Shown: in pieces, positions 4,579 to 5,633 of the stretch
Layout of the letters: every line of letters begins with the position of its first letter
Position numbering within the stretch: the first letter of the stretch is position 1
Source: an uncultured Pseudoflavonifractor sp.
GTDB lineage: Bacteria; Bacillota; Clostridia; Oscillospirales; Oscillospiraceae
Length of the DNA stretch: 5,633 nt
Assembly: GCA_947565875.1 (NCBI GenBank)
Contig: CANOHR010000079.1
Location: 1-5,633 of the forward strand
Direction: 5' to 3'
Translations under genes and position numbers: made by a program
Notes under the pieces: model-generated
What the model saw: the letters and a program-made list of their open reading frames with translations, nothing else
Told to the model about the DNA's origin: nothing
The model's database searches: none

Positions 4579-5633
4579 ATGAAACGCTGTCTGCTCAGCA
4601 CGGCCCTTCTTCTCTTTATCCTGGCCTACATTTCTCCCTCTTTCGCGAAGGAGGCGCCCGACTGCGGCTACCTCTGGTATGTGGAAGAGGGAAAGCTTCT
4701 TTATGACCAGGAATACCGGTACACCGGCTATTCCGGGGACAGGCTTTATCTCTCTGACGACCAGGGAGTCAGCTATGTGGAGTTACCGGAACTTTATGAG
4801 GCATCCCGGAAAAACTGGGAGAATTACAGCCATCTGATCCACCTGATCCCCCTTTTCAACGGAGGCCTCCGGGTGGAGGCCAAGGGCGGCGTGGGCTTTC
4901 GCCGGGACTACACCGCCCGGGAGCTTGCCCGGCTCTTTCAGGGGGAGCGGTTGATCACCCCCATCGAGGTGCTACGGACAAACGGAGAGATCACGATAGC
5001 CACCCGGGAGGTCAAAAGTACCCAAAATGGCGACTGGGACCTGCCGGCCACCGCCGCCTGGTCCCATCAGCAGACGAAGGTGCAGGACCTCTGGTCCACG
5101 GATGGCGTGACCTGGACAGTGGGGCAGGCGCCTGTGGAGATAGACTGGGAGGGGCTGAAGCAGTTTTCCACCACAATTGGTCCCTACCGATTTGAGGTCA
5201 TAGACAGTAACGTATATCTTCTGAAGGAAGAGGGGGTAGACCAAGGGGTGCTTCTGCCTCACATGGGGGAGGCCATCCGGGAGAAGGAACTGTGGGTGAG
5301 GAGCATCCGGGCCTGGTACGGTCCCAACAGGGAGAGCGTATTTCTGGCTGTCTATGACGAGGGAATCGACCCAAGGCGGATGTTTTGCCTGGAGTATCCC
5401 ATCTCCTCCCTGGATTGGTGCCTGGAGAACCTGAGCGTTTCTTTCCGGGAGATAGGGCCCCTGGCCGACAGCGGAAGGGTACGGCTGGGGATCGCGAGGA
5501 CGGGTTATCTCGGAAATGAGTACCGGGAGGAGGCCGTTATGGTGCGGGATGACGGCTCCGGCTGGAGAAGAGTAGAAGATACACCCTTTAGCGACGCGTT
5601 CTCCCTGCTTTCCTATAACGGAAGGAACTTTAT
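4579..5633 (+). CDS. Secreted protein of unknown family with Asp-box-like motifs (3' end outside window)
   Basis: The reading frame is open from ATG 4579 to the right edge (351 full codons, no stop), so the gene is cut by the window. AAAGGAG at 4566-4572 lies 6 bases before the ATG. The N-terminus MKRCLLSTALLLFILAYISPSFA is a clean Sec signal peptide, with likely cleavage after Ala23 (SFA-KE) and no lipobox. I do not recognise the family. The mature part is rich in Trp, Tyr and short beta-type stretches. It contains three motifs resembling Asp-boxes (S-x-D-x-G-x-T-W), the turns found in sialidase-like beta-propellers: SDDQGVSY (59-66), STDGVTW (173-179, one residue shorter than the consensus) and a looser VRDDGSGW (322-329). 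No catalytic residues can be assigned. It lies 54 bases after the gtrA-like gene and may be co-transcribed, but a functional link is not shown. Confidence 0.8.
   Translation, partial: MKRCLLSTALLLFILAYISPSFAKEAPDCGYLWYVEEGKLLYDQEYRYTGYSGDRLYLSDDQGVSYVELPELYEASRKNWENYSHLIHLIPLFNGGLRVEAKGGVGFRRDYTARELARLFQGERLITPIEVLRTNGEITIATREVKSTQNGDWDLPATAAWSHQQTKVQDLWSTDGVTWTVGQAPVEIDWEGLKQFSTTIGPYRFEVIDSNVYLLKEEGVDQGVLLPHMGEAIREKELWVRSIRAWYGPNRESVFLAVYDEGIDPRRMFCLEYPISSLDWCLENLSVSFREIGPLADSGRVRLGIARTGYLGNEYREEAVMVRDDGSGWRRVEDTPFSDAFSLLSYNGRNF

Noticed and set aside
1..5633. CRISPR arrays, tRNA or rRNA genes, insertion sequences, attachment sites, riboswitches
   Set aside because: I read both strands for regular direct repeats, transposase motifs, tRNA-like folds and long structured leaders and saw none. 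All gaps between genes are under 100 bases.

Overview
This window reads as a chromosomal segment of a GC-rich, endospore-forming member of the Firmicutes. The best guess is class Clostridia, an Oscillospiraceae-type gut anaerobe, but this rests on gene content and base composition and not on a database match. It carries the complete spoIIA operon (spoIIAA-spoIIAB-sigF), which controls the first compartment-specific step of sporulation. AGGAGG-like ribosome binding sites, TTG and GTG starts, and U-tract terminators also fit a Gram-positive host. All genes lie on the + strand.

Layout: (1) 1-579, the 3' end of valS, entering from the left edge. (2) 678-1532, a lipoprotein with a long Pro/Thr-rich stalk and a C-terminal domain resembling the IseA-type DL-endopeptidase inhibitors. 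(3) 1557-1598, a near-perfect palindrome plus T-run that ends this gene, with a TATAAT box overlapping its left edge. (4) 1621-3084, spoIIAA, spoIIAB and sigF, tightly packed, closed by a textbook terminator with a UUCG tetraloop. (5) 3174-4524, a GtrB/CsbB-type polyprenyl-phosphate glycosyltransferase and an overlapping GtrA-family membrane protein. (6) 4579 to the right edge, an open reading frame for a secreted protein with Asp-box-like motifs and no recognised family. It has no stop inside the window.

How the genes work together: SpoIIAB binds and inhibits sigma-F and phosphorylates SpoIIAA. Unphosphorylated SpoIIAA releases sigma-F in the forespore. The key residues of this partner switch are visible in all three proteins. 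The gtrB-gtrA pair should load a sugar on undecaprenyl phosphate and move it across the membrane to modify a cell-surface polymer. The third component, a membrane transferase that uses the lipid-linked sugar, is not in view.

Most of the window is well-understood core biology and I do not see a convincing new multi-gene system. The points most worth following are the promoter-in-palindrome arrangement before spoIIAA, the unidentified secreted protein at the right edge, the short SpoIIAA, the TTG start of sigF inside the spoIIAB stop, and the IseA-like lipoprotein beside the sporulation operon.
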